This document shows, one piece after another, positions 7,954-15,454 of a stretch of DNA of 32,593 nucleotides. The stretch is from assembly GCA_027371755.1 (NCBI GenBank), contig DAHXLF010000009.1, forward strand, positions 1-32,593, given 5' to 3'. The stretch comes from Acidimicrobiales bacterium (GTDB lineage Bacteria; Actinomycetota; Acidimicrobiia; Acidimicrobiales; JABEUL01). A program made the position numbers and the translations under genes. Every line of letters starts with the position of its first letter. The first letter of the stretch is position 1. The notes beneath the pieces are model-generated. The model did not search any database. It was not told the DNA's origin and worked only from the letters and a program-made list of their open reading frames with translations.

Positions 7954-8087
7954 CTTTATATTCGTTAGGCTGTAATTACCGTTACATCAACTGAGCATTT
8001 CACCGTATTCAGGTTTACCTCAAATTAGATTCCCTGGCAAACAGAGATAGCGAACGACCAAATCCACAGTTGACTAAAATATCTTAG

Positions 8088-8729
8088 ATGAATGACGAAT
8101 CTCCAAAAATAATCGATTTCTTCTTTGACCCGGTATGCCCATGGGCCTGGATAACTTCAAGATGGGCAGTGAATCTGACCGACCTTATCGACCTAAGCAT
8201 AAACTGGAAATATGTATCTCTAAAAATACTCAACGAAGCCAGAACCGATGAGGACTACACCGACGATTACAAAAGGATACACAAACTTGGGCTGGAACTT
8301 CATAGAATAATTGAAGCATATTCACAAAAAGAGGGACCAGAAATGCGCGGTATGCTTTATTCCGTTTTCGGCTTTAAAATTCATAACATGTCGCAGAGAG
8401 CCGAACTTTTTTCTATTGACAACATTAAATCCTTGCTTAAAGACAACAAACTTGACCCCAATTTTGCCGAGTTTGCTAATGACACGACCCTGGATGAAAC
8501 AATTAATAAAGAAACTAACTTAGCGATTCAAAGGGCAGGACAAAATTTGGGGACTCCGATAATATCGTTTGACCCGCCAAACGGATATTCATTTTTCGGA
8601 CCCGTGATAAGCAACATCCCCAAAGGACAAGATGCTGTAAATCTTTTTAACGCTGTGTATACCCTAGCTACAATATCCGGATTCTCCGAACTCAAGCGAG
8701 AGATAAGAGAAGAACGAAATTTTGATTAA
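8088..8729 (+). CDS. DsbA/FrnE-type thioredoxin-fold protein, mycothiol-nitroreductase-like
   Basis: A 213-residue cytoplasmic protein without signal peptide. The start IIDFFFDPVCPWAWITSRWAVNL is characteristic of the actinobacterial DsbA-family group that includes mycobacterial Rv2466c, a mycothiol-dependent nitroreductase. The thioredoxin-type site is CPWA (Cys17 with Ala20 in place of the second Cys), so any chemistry would be monothiol, consistent with a low-molecular-weight thiol partner. GTPIIS with the cis-Pro157 is present. The role is probably thiol-dependent reduction or detoxification; the substrate is unknown. TAAAAT lies 7 nt upstream of the ATG and there is no ribosome site, suggesting a leaderless transcript. 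Confidence 0.82.
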   Translation: MNDESPKIIDFFFDPVCPWAWITSRWAVNLTDLIDLSINWKYVSLKILNEARTDEDYTDDYKRIHKLGLELHRIIEAYSQKEGPEMRGMLYSVFGFKIHNMSQRAELFSIDNIKSLLKDNKLDPNFAEFANDTTLDETINKETNLAIQRAGQNLGTPIISFDPPNGYSFFGPVISNIPKGQDAVNLFNAVYTLATISGFSELKREIREERNFD

Positions 8730-8828
8730 CGAAAGAACTTAATTGCCAATGGGCGATAAACTAAATAATTTATTCTCCATTTCTTACCGTCAAGTTTAAT
8801 TGTTCATGCGACAACTTTCCTGGTACTG

Positions 8829-8982
8829 AGGGTAGAAGCAATTGAAAAGTATCTAAATGCAAATAGCAAGAATCCAAAACCATTCAAATGGACTCAGAGC
8901 GCAGAGGTCATTTTAAAGAAAGGTTAGGAGGGGAATAGTTGCACTTAAGGCAATCGCTGCTTAATACTGAGACACTACACTA
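8829..8982 (+). mobile_element. Frameshifted IS630-family transposase remnant with element end
   Basis: Reading from 8832 gives VEAIEKYLNANSKNPKPFKW then TQSAEVILKK, the expected C-terminal region of an IS630-type transposase. One extra base near 8922 shifts the frame; correcting it restores VRRGIVALKAIAA and a stop at 8962-8964. The protein tail and the 3' end GAGACACTACAC-TA (8969-8982) match the remnant at 1-138, so both derive from related elements in the same orientation. No upstream transposase sequence or left terminal repeat (GTGTAGTGTC) is visible, so this is a dead 3' fragment. Confidence 0.6.
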
Positions 8983-9561
8983 GTTAAACACAATCTGAGA
9001 GTTAGAAGATAATCCTATGGTTCCGCATCCTTCACACATCGAGATAGTACTGCCGTTAATTGCGTCAATTTCATATCCCATGCTGTGAAAAATAGGAACA
9101 TTTTCAGGACCACCAAATGAAGATTGGATGGTAATACCTGTTATATAAATGACCCAAACTGGCAGATTGCTCGGCAATCCAGGCCTTGTAGTGTCTCCAA
9201 AATGAGGGCCTGAAACACTAAAAGTTGTCAGCAATGAATGGAAGATACCCCCCTTGGGCATATTAGTTCCAAATGCTTTGGTAACTTCCTGCAGTGAAAT
9301 AAGTTGCTCGCCTGGCACTGTTGTTACGGGAAATGTATTTGCAATTGCATTTGACATCATTTTAATTTTATGCTGACAACTGCTACTGAAATTGTTTCCA
9401 TATGAACAGGCAGCTTTCGATACTGGAGCCGATTCAACGGCCGCTTTAGTATTTGATCCGGCGAATACTAAAGTTAAAACAGCTGTCAGAAGCACGATGA
9501 CTGCCAACGCAACGAAGATAACCTTAACTTTAATACTCATATATTTAGATTCCTTTTTCAT
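8980..9561 (-). CDS. Secreted or membrane-anchored protein, unknown function
   Basis: A 193-residue protein with a basic start and a hydrophobic segment at about 12-34 ending in VFAGSNTKAAV, either a signal peptide or an N-terminal anchor. The exported part is about 155 residues with four cysteines (two in SYGNNFSSSCQ, two in SMCEGCG), suggesting disulfides outside the cell. I do not recognise the family. The start has AAAGGAG 9 nt upstream; an inner ATG (residue 8) also has a ribosome site. It begins 34 nt after the neighbouring secreted-protein gene, so the two are probably cotranscribed. Its stop codon TAG lies at the junction with the IS630 end, so its original C-terminus may have been lost. 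Confidence 0.7.
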   Translation of the reverse strand: MKKESKYMSIKVKVIFVALAVIVLLTAVLTLVFAGSNTKAAVESAPVSKAACSYGNNFSSSCQHKIKMMSNAIANTFPVTTVPGEQLISLQEVTKAFGTNMPKGGIFHSLLTTFSVSGPHFGDTTRPGLPSNLPVWVIYITGITIQSSFGGPENVPIFHSMGYEIDAINGSTISMCEGCGTIGLSSNSQIVFN

Positions 9562-9595
9562 TTTAATTTACTCCTTTGCTTAATGTTTTATTACT

Positions 9596-10378
9596 TTAAG
9601 GTTTGTTGTTCCACCACTCATTTCCCGAATACGGGTATCCGTTTAGGCAGTAACCGGCTGGGTAGATGTTGCACCCAAAGTCAATCTCCCAACTTGAGTA
9701 GGATGATGGATACTGCCAAGCATCATTAACCAATAAAGATGAATAGTTGTAAAATGAGCCAGTTGACTCATCGGCATCGATAACAATCTCGTTATTATAG
9801 GAAGATATGCATTGCTCATTACCAGTTTGTGGGCAGCCAGTGGAATCCTGGCCATCAAAATCTTCGAATCCTGTAGTTTGATTATATCCGTAAGTACTGG
9901 CATTTGTCTCATCCGTTGAGACCCCATAATAGGTTCCATCAATATAAATGTCCCAGTAGTAAGGAGATTGTCCGTTGGGTGAGTTCGGTACAAGCGAATC
10001 ATTAATGATTTGGTAAGTATGTTGGGTCCCATCTGGTGTCCACTCGGCAACGTAATGTATATAAAACCCATTTATGCCATTATCGGCCCAAAAGTAATCG
10101 TAAGAATCACAATTACATCCTCCTATTCCGCAAACTCCGGTTTCAATGCAGCCATTATAGTTGTATCCATACTCGACTCCAGTTTCAACCCATTCTGATC
10201 CATCACTTGATACAGGCAACCAGGTTTCGTTACTTAAATGCCCCAAATTACTTGCACTTATATCGTTTGGATCAGAAAACGACAGTGGTTCATTGCTCAT
10301 AACGGCCTGTGCACCTTCGATGTATCCGTTGGTTGCGCAATAAGCAGCTCTCGAATAGCCATGTGCTCGAATAGCCAT
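9596..10378 (-). CDS. Secreted Tyr/Gly/Asn-rich protein, main part, frame-disrupted
   Basis: The 260-residue open frame is rich in Tyr, Trp, Gly, Asn and Ser, with Cys pairs such as VCGIGGCNC, and looks like an extracellular beta-rich protein. The stretch from WVETGVEYGY to YFWADNGINGFYIHYVAEW recalls a group of unnamed actinobacterial secreted proteins; that is recollection, not a search. This frame lacks a signal peptide: one is encoded just upstream in another frame. A perfect 16-bp tandem duplication (10350-10381) separates them. Removing one copy joins the frames as SQPHGYSRAAYC and gives a continuous protein with a signal peptide and ten cysteines after it. The ATG at 10378 lies inside the duplication with no ribosome site, so the shown frame is probably not translated as such. 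The next gene downstream is also secreted. Confidence 0.6.
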   Translation of the reverse strand: MAIRAHGYSRAAYCATNGYIEGAQAVMSNEPLSFSDPNDISASNLGHLSNETWLPVSSDGSEWVETGVEYGYNYNGCIETGVCGIGGCNCDSYDYFWADNGINGFYIHYVAEWTPDGTQHTYQIINDSLVPNSPNGQSPYYWDIYIDGTYYGVSTDETNASTYGYNQTTGFEDFDGQDSTGCPQTGNEQCISSYNNEIVIDADESTGSFYNYSSLLVNDAWQYPSSYSSWEIDFGCNIYPAGYCLNGYPYSGNEWWNNKP

Positions 10379-10572
10379 GTGGTTGTGAACTATTGCCAGG
10401 CAAGCTTAAACACGGGTATCCGCTTGCATACGCTTTACTTTGACCTTGGTTTAAGAAAATCAAATCCAGAAATATAATAAGTGTTACGGTTAAGATAACC
10501 AAAAAACAAAGTCTTAGTTTGCTATGTTTAGAAGAAAGGCAGTTAGTCCTCTCTCTCTCGAGTGAATAACAT
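10290..10572 (-). pseudogene. 5' part of the secreted-protein gene: start site and signal peptide in two frames
   Basis: One frame here encodes a signal peptide, KLRLCFLVILTVTLIIFLDL, followed by NQGQSKAYASG (likely cleavage after AYA) and GYPCLSLPG, then runs out of frame after the 16-bp duplication. The best start signal, AGGAG (10580-10584) plus ATG (10570-10572), is in a different frame and would stop after nine codons (MLFTRERED). The frames meet at an 11-nt GA tract (plus-strand CT tract 10549-10559); one more GA unit would fuse the ATG to the signal peptide. An alternative in-frame ATG at 10619 lies upstream of the apparent -10 box and would not be on that transcript. Confidence 0.5.
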
Positions 10573-10590
10573 AAAACAACTCCTAAACTG

Positions 10591-10619
10591 ATTATAGCAT
10601 GACACTTCACATTTTTCAA
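10591..10619 (-). promoter_or_regulatory. Near-consensus sigma-70-type promoter for the secreted-protein pair
   Basis: On the minus strand TTGAAA (10614-10619) is followed after exactly 17 nt by TATAAT (10591-10596), preceded by TGC, an extended -10. Transcription should begin near 10584, so the AGGAG ribosome site would sit at the very 5' end of the mRNA, 12 nt before the ATG. This is among the strongest-looking promoters in the window. Confidence 0.7.
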
Positions 10620-10834
10620 TCCCGCGAGAGTTTATGTGTAACCTCTCCAGGCTAAATATCCTGACCTTGACATACATTTAATTTTGTCAAAATTAATGTT
10701 TTACTCTATTTTCAAGTGGAGTTTTTAGCTATTGTTTAAATTAAAGTCCTTGCCGATAGAAGGCTTTTTTGATTGCTCTATAACCTGACTTAGGGGAATT
10801 CATCTGAGCCGACTAAGATTAGTGTATCGTAAAT
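10620..10834. other. Intergenic stretch with a hairpin-plus-T-run
   Basis: There is an inverted repeat TTGACA/TGTCAA (about 10668-10691). On the plus strand AAAG-t-CCTT (10743-10751) pairs with AAGGCTTT (10760-10767) across an 8-nt loop and runs into T residues to 10770, resembling an intrinsic terminator. No plus-strand gene leads into it, so it may be left over from a lost gene. Nothing else is recognised. Confidence 0.35.
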
Positions 10835-11077
10835 CATCCACGGGCCGGAGTGCACTATCCAGGTTCGATCGGCAAGTTCAAGTCGTGGTTCGCCACCGAC
10901 GAGGACTGCCTGGACTACCTTGATTGGCTTCGGTGGCCGCAAGGGTTCTTGTGCTCTCAGTGTGAGAATCAAGGAGGCTGGGCACTGTTCGATAGCAGTT
11001 ACAGATGCACTGGTTGCAAAAAACAGACTGCCGTAACGGCTGGCCCTCTGTTCGACCGGAGGAGAACACCCAGCTAA
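10835..11077 (+). pseudogene. Truncated IS1595-family transposase, zinc-ribbon N-terminus only
   Basis: The frame from GTG 10850 to TAA at 11075-11077 gives 75 residues: FKSWFATDEDCLDYLDWLRWPQGF followed by CSQC and CTGC metal-binding pairs and QTAVTAGPLFDRRRTP. This is the usual start of IS1595-type transposases (zinc ribbon, then Q-T-x-V-T-A-G-T-x-F), which normally continue for more than 200 residues with the catalytic domain. That part is missing; the fragment stops 5 nt before the end of the acylase gene. Its base composition is clearly richer in G and C than the flanks, fitting recent arrival from a higher-GC host. Confidence 0.75.
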
Positions 11078-11082
11078 GTCTG

Positions 11083-13425
11083 TTAATTTCTAATGAATTC
11101 GATTGTTAGATCATTGCTTTCTAAAATCTCGGTCTCAAAGTACAGAAGTTTTCTCGGATTTTTATCTATATAGAGTTGAATCTGATCACTATGGTTAACA
11201 GAGTTTATGTTTTCATCTTGACCATATGTCAATAATCCGAAACCCTGAGGACCATCTTCGGTGAAACTCAAGGCGTAGAAAAATGAAGTTCCCTGACATA
11301 TTGCATACCCGCTTTTTCTAATGCCGGTTTTGTTCGTTCTTTGTGCTATCGGGTCACCTGCTGACACCAAATCTTCTCTGGGCTCATTCGATGAGAAAGG
11401 TAGTTCGCATACCGGGGTAACAATATTGGTCAGCCCGTCTGTTTCGTGACCTCCGTGCAGATAATATTTACCTCCAGACAGATTTGCGTACTGTAATTTC
11501 TCCAATGCACTATCCAAACCGATATCTGCCTCTTTAAGCGTCTTAATGGCTGCACAAATGACGTCCTTAATTGTATCGGCTTCTTCATTTGCAACTACTA
11601 TTCGCGGTGTCCTAAACGGGTCATTTGGGTCGTATTTGTCTTGAAAAAGCCGGCCTTGATCCTTAAGATCGTTTAGTTCAAATCCTGCCACGATTTCTCT
11701 AAACAGTACTGCTCCTTTTGAATTTAGATCAAAACAACCGTCCCAATTTTTTAAGATACTGGCAACTGAGTTAAAGTCATCGACCGAAACATCGTCTATA
11801 TCCTTTAAGTGTTGTGCAAAATACAGACATTTATCTCCAAGCTGATCTTTGATCAATTCGGCCAAAAGTGACTTGTTCGAAAGCGCATAACCAATCATGT
11901 CTTCTGTCGACATCTTTTTTTCACCATTTGCCCCATATGACATCAAAAATTTCAGGCATGCTTTTGTTCTGACTGTTGGAGGTTCCTCCAAACCCTGCAA
12001 ATATGTGGATAATTTAATTGGCTTATTCGGATTTGTCAACCAGGCCGAGTCATTTGCGTTAAAGACAAAATCAGTTCTGGATATCTGAGGATAATCGGAA
12101 TATGGAATTAGTCCCAAAGCGGGAGCTTCACTGTGGAAGGCGCAGTCACAATCTGGATCTGAACCGTCCAACAATGTAATTTTATTATCGTAAAGCATTT
12201 TAGTTAACGGATCGGTTTCCAATTTTTCTTTTAAGATTGATTTACCGCGGTCGGAAAGATTAACCGTCCTAGACGAATCTATATACCATGTATCGCCATT
12301 TTTGTCGGCGGCAATGGTGTTTGCCCACGGCATTCCATTTTCTGTTCGATGCGCTTCTTTAAACTCCTCAAGAGACTTACTGGCATCCATCTTCATAAAC
12401 AGCGGTATAAAAGAAAAGTTGTCTTCATTTGCGTCTTTAACGGTTAAAGCATAATCATTTGTCCACCCCAAAATCGGCAAATTAAGCATAGGTCCATAAT
12501 GACTTGAATACATCTGTTTTTCGACTGTTGAGATACCGTCTTGACCTAATACATCCACGCTAACGGTGGTTATATCCATTTTCCTAATTTCGTCGCCATA
12601 GTAATAATGATCAGGTTTATCTTTTACTAAATTTAGTTTATAGATAAGAAACCGTTTGCCTATTGAAAAGGTGTGTGTCCAAGCCACATTTTCGTTAAAT
12701 CCTATTAGTATGCCTGGGGCGCCGATTAAAGTAACCCCGTAGCAATCAACCAATCCGTCTATAGTTAAATGACACTCCCAGAATCTATTTTCTCCCACCC
12801 ACGGAAAATGCGGGTTCCCCAGAACCATCCCCTTACCGTTATAGCTAAGATCCTTTCCGATCGCCCAACCGTTACTGGCAAGTCCGCCCGACGGCAACGT
12901 CGACACAGGCGGAGTCGGCCGCGGGCCATTTTCATCAGGCGGTGAAGCAATTGACATAAAAGGAATTAGATTTCTCGAACCGGCGGCCAAGGCTATATCG
13001 GTGCAAAAAGCGACAAGATCAAACTCAGAAATTGGTTTTATCCATTCAGCGCCTTGCGCCCAGGCCGGAAAATCCTCTACTCGGGCATTTTCCAAAAAGC
13101 AATTGACCCCTGCGGCATAGCCTAAAAGAAATTTACGGCAATCTTCCGGTAGGGTATCAAAATGCTTTTCAGCCTTCGTTCGCAATCCCAAAAGTAGATA
13201 TCCCGCATCTGAAACAATATTTTTATCATCTTCACCGGCACCAAAATACTTAGCTCTTTCGCCTCTGACTTTAACTATCTGATCCATCAACGTGGCTATA
13301 TGGTGCTTTGAACAGGCAAATCCTTGACCGAAACCGGCATTTGCATAATTCGTAGCTTTAATATGCGGAATTGCTTTATCCGTCCACCTAATTTCACATT
13401 CGTATTTATCGTCTTGAATTTCCAC
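11083..13425 (-). CDS. Penicillin/AHL acylase-family Ntn hydrolase without signal peptide
   Basis: A 780-residue member of the penicillin acylase (peptidase S45) family, the size of PvdQ- and aculeacin-type acylases, which cleave amide-linked acyl chains such as those of acyl-homoserine lactones, lipopeptides or beta-lactams. The precursor would cut itself before Ser184 in LASNGWAIG, making an alpha chain of 183 and a beta chain of 597 residues with Ser184 as N-terminal nucleophile. Downstream motifs GMVLGNPHFPW and AWTHTFS fit the beta chain. Most relatives have a Sec signal; here the protein begins MEIQDDKYECEIRW and a TAG immediately precedes the GTG in frame, so the protein seems cytoplasmic. 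GGAG six nt before the GTG supports the start. The substrate is not predictable. Confidence 0.87.
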   Translation of the reverse strand: MEIQDDKYECEIRWTDKAIPHIKATNYANAGFGQGFACSKHHIATLMDQIVKVRGERAKYFGAGEDDKNIVSDAGYLLLGLRTKAEKHFDTLPEDCRKFLLGYAAGVNCFLENARVEDFPAWAQGAEWIKPISEFDLVAFCTDIALAAGSRNLIPFMSIASPPDENGPRPTPPVSTLPSGGLASNGWAIGKDLSYNGKGMVLGNPHFPWVGENRFWECHLTIDGLVDCYGVTLIGAPGILIGFNENVAWTHTFSIGKRFLIYKLNLVKDKPDHYYYGDEIRKMDITTVSVDVLGQDGISTVEKQMYSSHYGPMLNLPILGWTNDYALTVKDANEDNFSFIPLFMKMDASKSLEEFKEAHRTENGMPWANTIAADKNGDTWYIDSSRTVNLSDRGKSILKEKLETDPLTKMLYDNKITLLDGSDPDCDCAFHSEAPALGLIPYSDYPQISRTDFVFNANDSAWLTNPNKPIKLSTYLQGLEEPPTVRTKACLKFLMSYGANGEKKMSTEDMIGYALSNKSLLAELIKDQLGDKCLYFAQHLKDIDDVSVDDFNSVASILKNWDGCFDLNSKGAVLFREIVAGFELNDLKDQGRLFQDKYDPNDPFRTPRIVVANEEADTIKDVICAAIKTLKEADIGLDSALEKLQYANLSGGKYYLHGGHETDGLTNIVTPVCELPFSSNEPREDLVSAGDPIAQRTNKTGIRKSGYAICQGTSFFYALSFTEDGPQGFGLLTYGQDENINSVNHSDQIQLYIDKNPRKLLYFETEILESNDLTIEFIRN

Positions 13426-13822
13426 CTATAACTCCAATCTCAAGCAACCTTTTTTATTCGATTCGTCGACTTGATTTCATATGTCGACCGGTCAACTGCC
13501 CCGCAACACCGTTTATTTTAATATGTTGACCGTTAAATCAACCACGGATTTAACGGTCAAATAAATAATCGATTTTTATACCGACAGATGATATTTAAAT
13601 ATTGTAACCTCGGAGGATAAATATTTCCACTTTAAAATCCGCCCATTCAAATCGTGACGACGTGATTTGAAATATAGGCAACAATTCAAACGGTTCTTGA
13701 AATCATATGCATTATACCGAATCGATAAAAACAGTTTTTGGAAGAGAAAACGATGCTAGCAACAAATCTCGTAAGAAAAGATTTAGCAGAATTGTCGGCT
13801 TTCAATCTACACAGGCACGCTG
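13426..13822. promoter_or_regulatory. 397-nt nuoN-acylase spacer with several dyads
   Basis: This spacer separates the end of the nuo operon from the acylase gene, both on the minus strand. It holds a 14-bp perfect stem (13526-13560), a TTCAAATC/GATTTGAA dyad (13646-13671), a GTCGACCGGTCAAC site (13483-13496) and a minus-strand TATAAT (13711-13716) without a good -35. The TATAAT would give the acylase mRNA a leader of about 280 nt. No standard U-tract terminator for the nuo operon is visible, so read-through cannot be excluded. No RNA gene is recognised. Confidence 0.4.
13526..13560 (-). promoter_or_regulatory. 14-bp perfect inverted repeat, possible operator or hairpin
   Basis: TTGACCGTTAAATC (13526-13539) and GATTTAACGGTCAA (13547-13560) are exact complements around a 7-nt loop. 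The TTGACCG element also occurs as ATGTCGACCG at 13481-13490, 42 bp from ATGTTGACCG at 13523-13532. Lack of a U-run and the repetition of the motif favour a protein-binding site for acylase control over a terminator. Confidence 0.5.
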
Positions 13823-15454
13823 TTAAAAGATAAAAGTTGCGTGATTGGCTAAATCGATTATAAGGTTCGGGAAGATTCCAAGCACTACGACTATACCAGA
13901 AGTCAAGATAACGGCAATAGAACTACCGATTCCAATCCTAAAATCTTGAGTATCTTCGTCTGCGGTTTGCAGATTTTCAACCCTATCTTCCACAAGCAAA
14001 GTTGCCCCTTCATGTTCTTGGCCAATGTGGCCTTCGGCTGTTTGAATCGGCGAGACAAACGATAGCGACGAGCTGAAAAGTCGATCTGGTATTATCACTT
14101 CCTCATCTGGCTTTGAGTAGCAAGCGATTACAACGCGTAAATAGTAAACCGCGCTGACTACTGAACTGACGATTGCGACAACCACCAAACTGTAGGCCCC
14201 AGGTCCGCCGCTTCTAGCTAAAGCCTGAAATACCGAAAGCTTAGCTATAAATCCGACAGTTCCAGGAATGCCGGCCTGTCCGAACAGCAAAACAGCAAAA
14301 CCCAAGATTAGATACGGATGCTTTTTGGCCAAACCTCTGTAGTTTCTAATATCGTGGTTTTGATCACCCTTGCTACCCAAAATGGTGACGACGGAAAATA
14401 CGCCCGTTGCAATAAAACTATACGCAATCAGATATACAAAACTTGCACTGACTCCGACTTGAGTCGCCGCTACTAAACCGAGCAATATGAACCCGCTGTG
14501 ATTAATCGCCGAATATGCCAACATTCTTTTCACATTGGACTGGACTAAACCGCCGAATGCTCCCACCAACAGCGAAGCCACCGCAAGAATATAGATTATC
14601 GGTTGCCAATCAGCTTTATAACTCACCAAAGCGGTCATCAAAATTCTTAAAAGCGCTGCAAATCCTCCAATTTTAGCAATCGACGACATCAGCGTAACCG
14701 ACGGACTTGGGGCGCCCTGGTATACGTCGGGCGACCATACATGAAACGGTACTGCCGCCACCTTAAATCCGAGACCGGCAATTACCAAAATCATTCCGAT
14801 TATCAACAATCCGTTGTGAGTATAGTAAGAGGTGGCAAAAAATGAAGCGATCTGACCTAAGTTCGTAGATCCCGTCGATCCGTACACAAATGCACTGCCG
14901 TAGATAAATATCGCAGATGCAAAGCCTCCCAAAACCAAGTACTTTAAAGCGGCTTCGCCGCTTTGGATGCGCTTGGTATCTAAAGCCGCCAAGACATACA
15001 GTGAAATCGACATGATTTCAAGACCCAGAAATATCATTATAAGGTCATTTGCGGCAGCCATAAATTGAGCCCCGGATCCTGCCAACAACATAAGCGCAAA
15101 AATCTCAGGACCAGACCAGTTCTCCCGATCGACGAAATTTTGAGTCAGAAACGCAGCTATGATCACACAAGCAGAAACTAAAATAGCCGCCAAAACAGAA
15201 AACCCGTCAATTGCTAAGACGTTATCGATAACCAGATGAGCTCCGGATCTTAAAACGTCATGATAGTTTTTAATCGAAAATCCGATAGAAGCAATACCGG
15301 CTAATACGGTTATCCCCGTATACACTTCAGACGTAATCCTATTTCTGGTCATCGAAGTCATTGCCAACATGACCAAAGCTCCTACGATCAAACATATCTC
15401 AGGCAATATGGAAAAGTAGGAAATCTTAGGAAGTAAAAGCTGTGTGGCGATCAT
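13823..15454 (-). CDS. nuoN: NADH-quinone oxidoreductase subunit N
   Basis: A 543-residue antiporter-like proton-pumping subunit of the complex I membrane arm. The conserved helix FLGLEIMSISLYVLAAL carries the key Glu146, and the core PFHVWSPDVYQGAPSPSV is intact. An unusual hydrophilic, mostly acidic insert of about 60 residues (445-505) lies before the last helix. The start overlaps the nuoM stop as ATGA. It is the last gene of the nuo operon. Confidence 0.97.
   Translation of the reverse strand: MIATQLLLPKISYFSILPEICLIVGALVMLAMTSMTRNRITSEVYTGITVLAGIASIGFSIKNYHDVLRSGAHLVIDNVLAIDGFSVLAAILVSACVIIAAFLTQNFVDRENWSGPEIFALMLLAGSGAQFMAAANDLIMIFLGLEIMSISLYVLAALDTKRIQSGEAALKYLVLGGFASAIFIYGSAFVYGSTGSTNLGQIASFFATSYYTHNGLLIIGMILVIAGLGFKVAAVPFHVWSPDVYQGAPSPSVTLMSSIAKIGGFAALLRILMTALVSYKADWQPIIYILAVASLLVGAFGGLVQSNVKRMLAYSAINHSGFILLGLVAATQVGVSASFVYLIAYSFIATGVFSVVTILGSKGDQNHDIRNYRGLAKKHPYLILGFAVLLFGQAGIPGTVGFIAKLSVFQALARSGGPGAYSLVVVAIVSSVVSAVYYLRVVIACYSKPDEEVIIPDRLFSSSLSFVSPIQTAEGHIGQEHEGATLLVEDRVENLQTADEDTQDFRIGIGSSIAVILTSGIVVVLGIFPNLIIDLANHATFIF

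Noticed and set aside
9643-10477. Several overlapping open frames on both strands inside the secreted-protein gene
   Set aside because: They are by-products of its biased composition; none has a good start signal or a recognisable protein pattern.
10743-10770. Hairpin followed by T-run as a terminator of an active plus-strand gene
   Set aside because: No plus-strand gene precedes it; kept only as a note in the spacer description.
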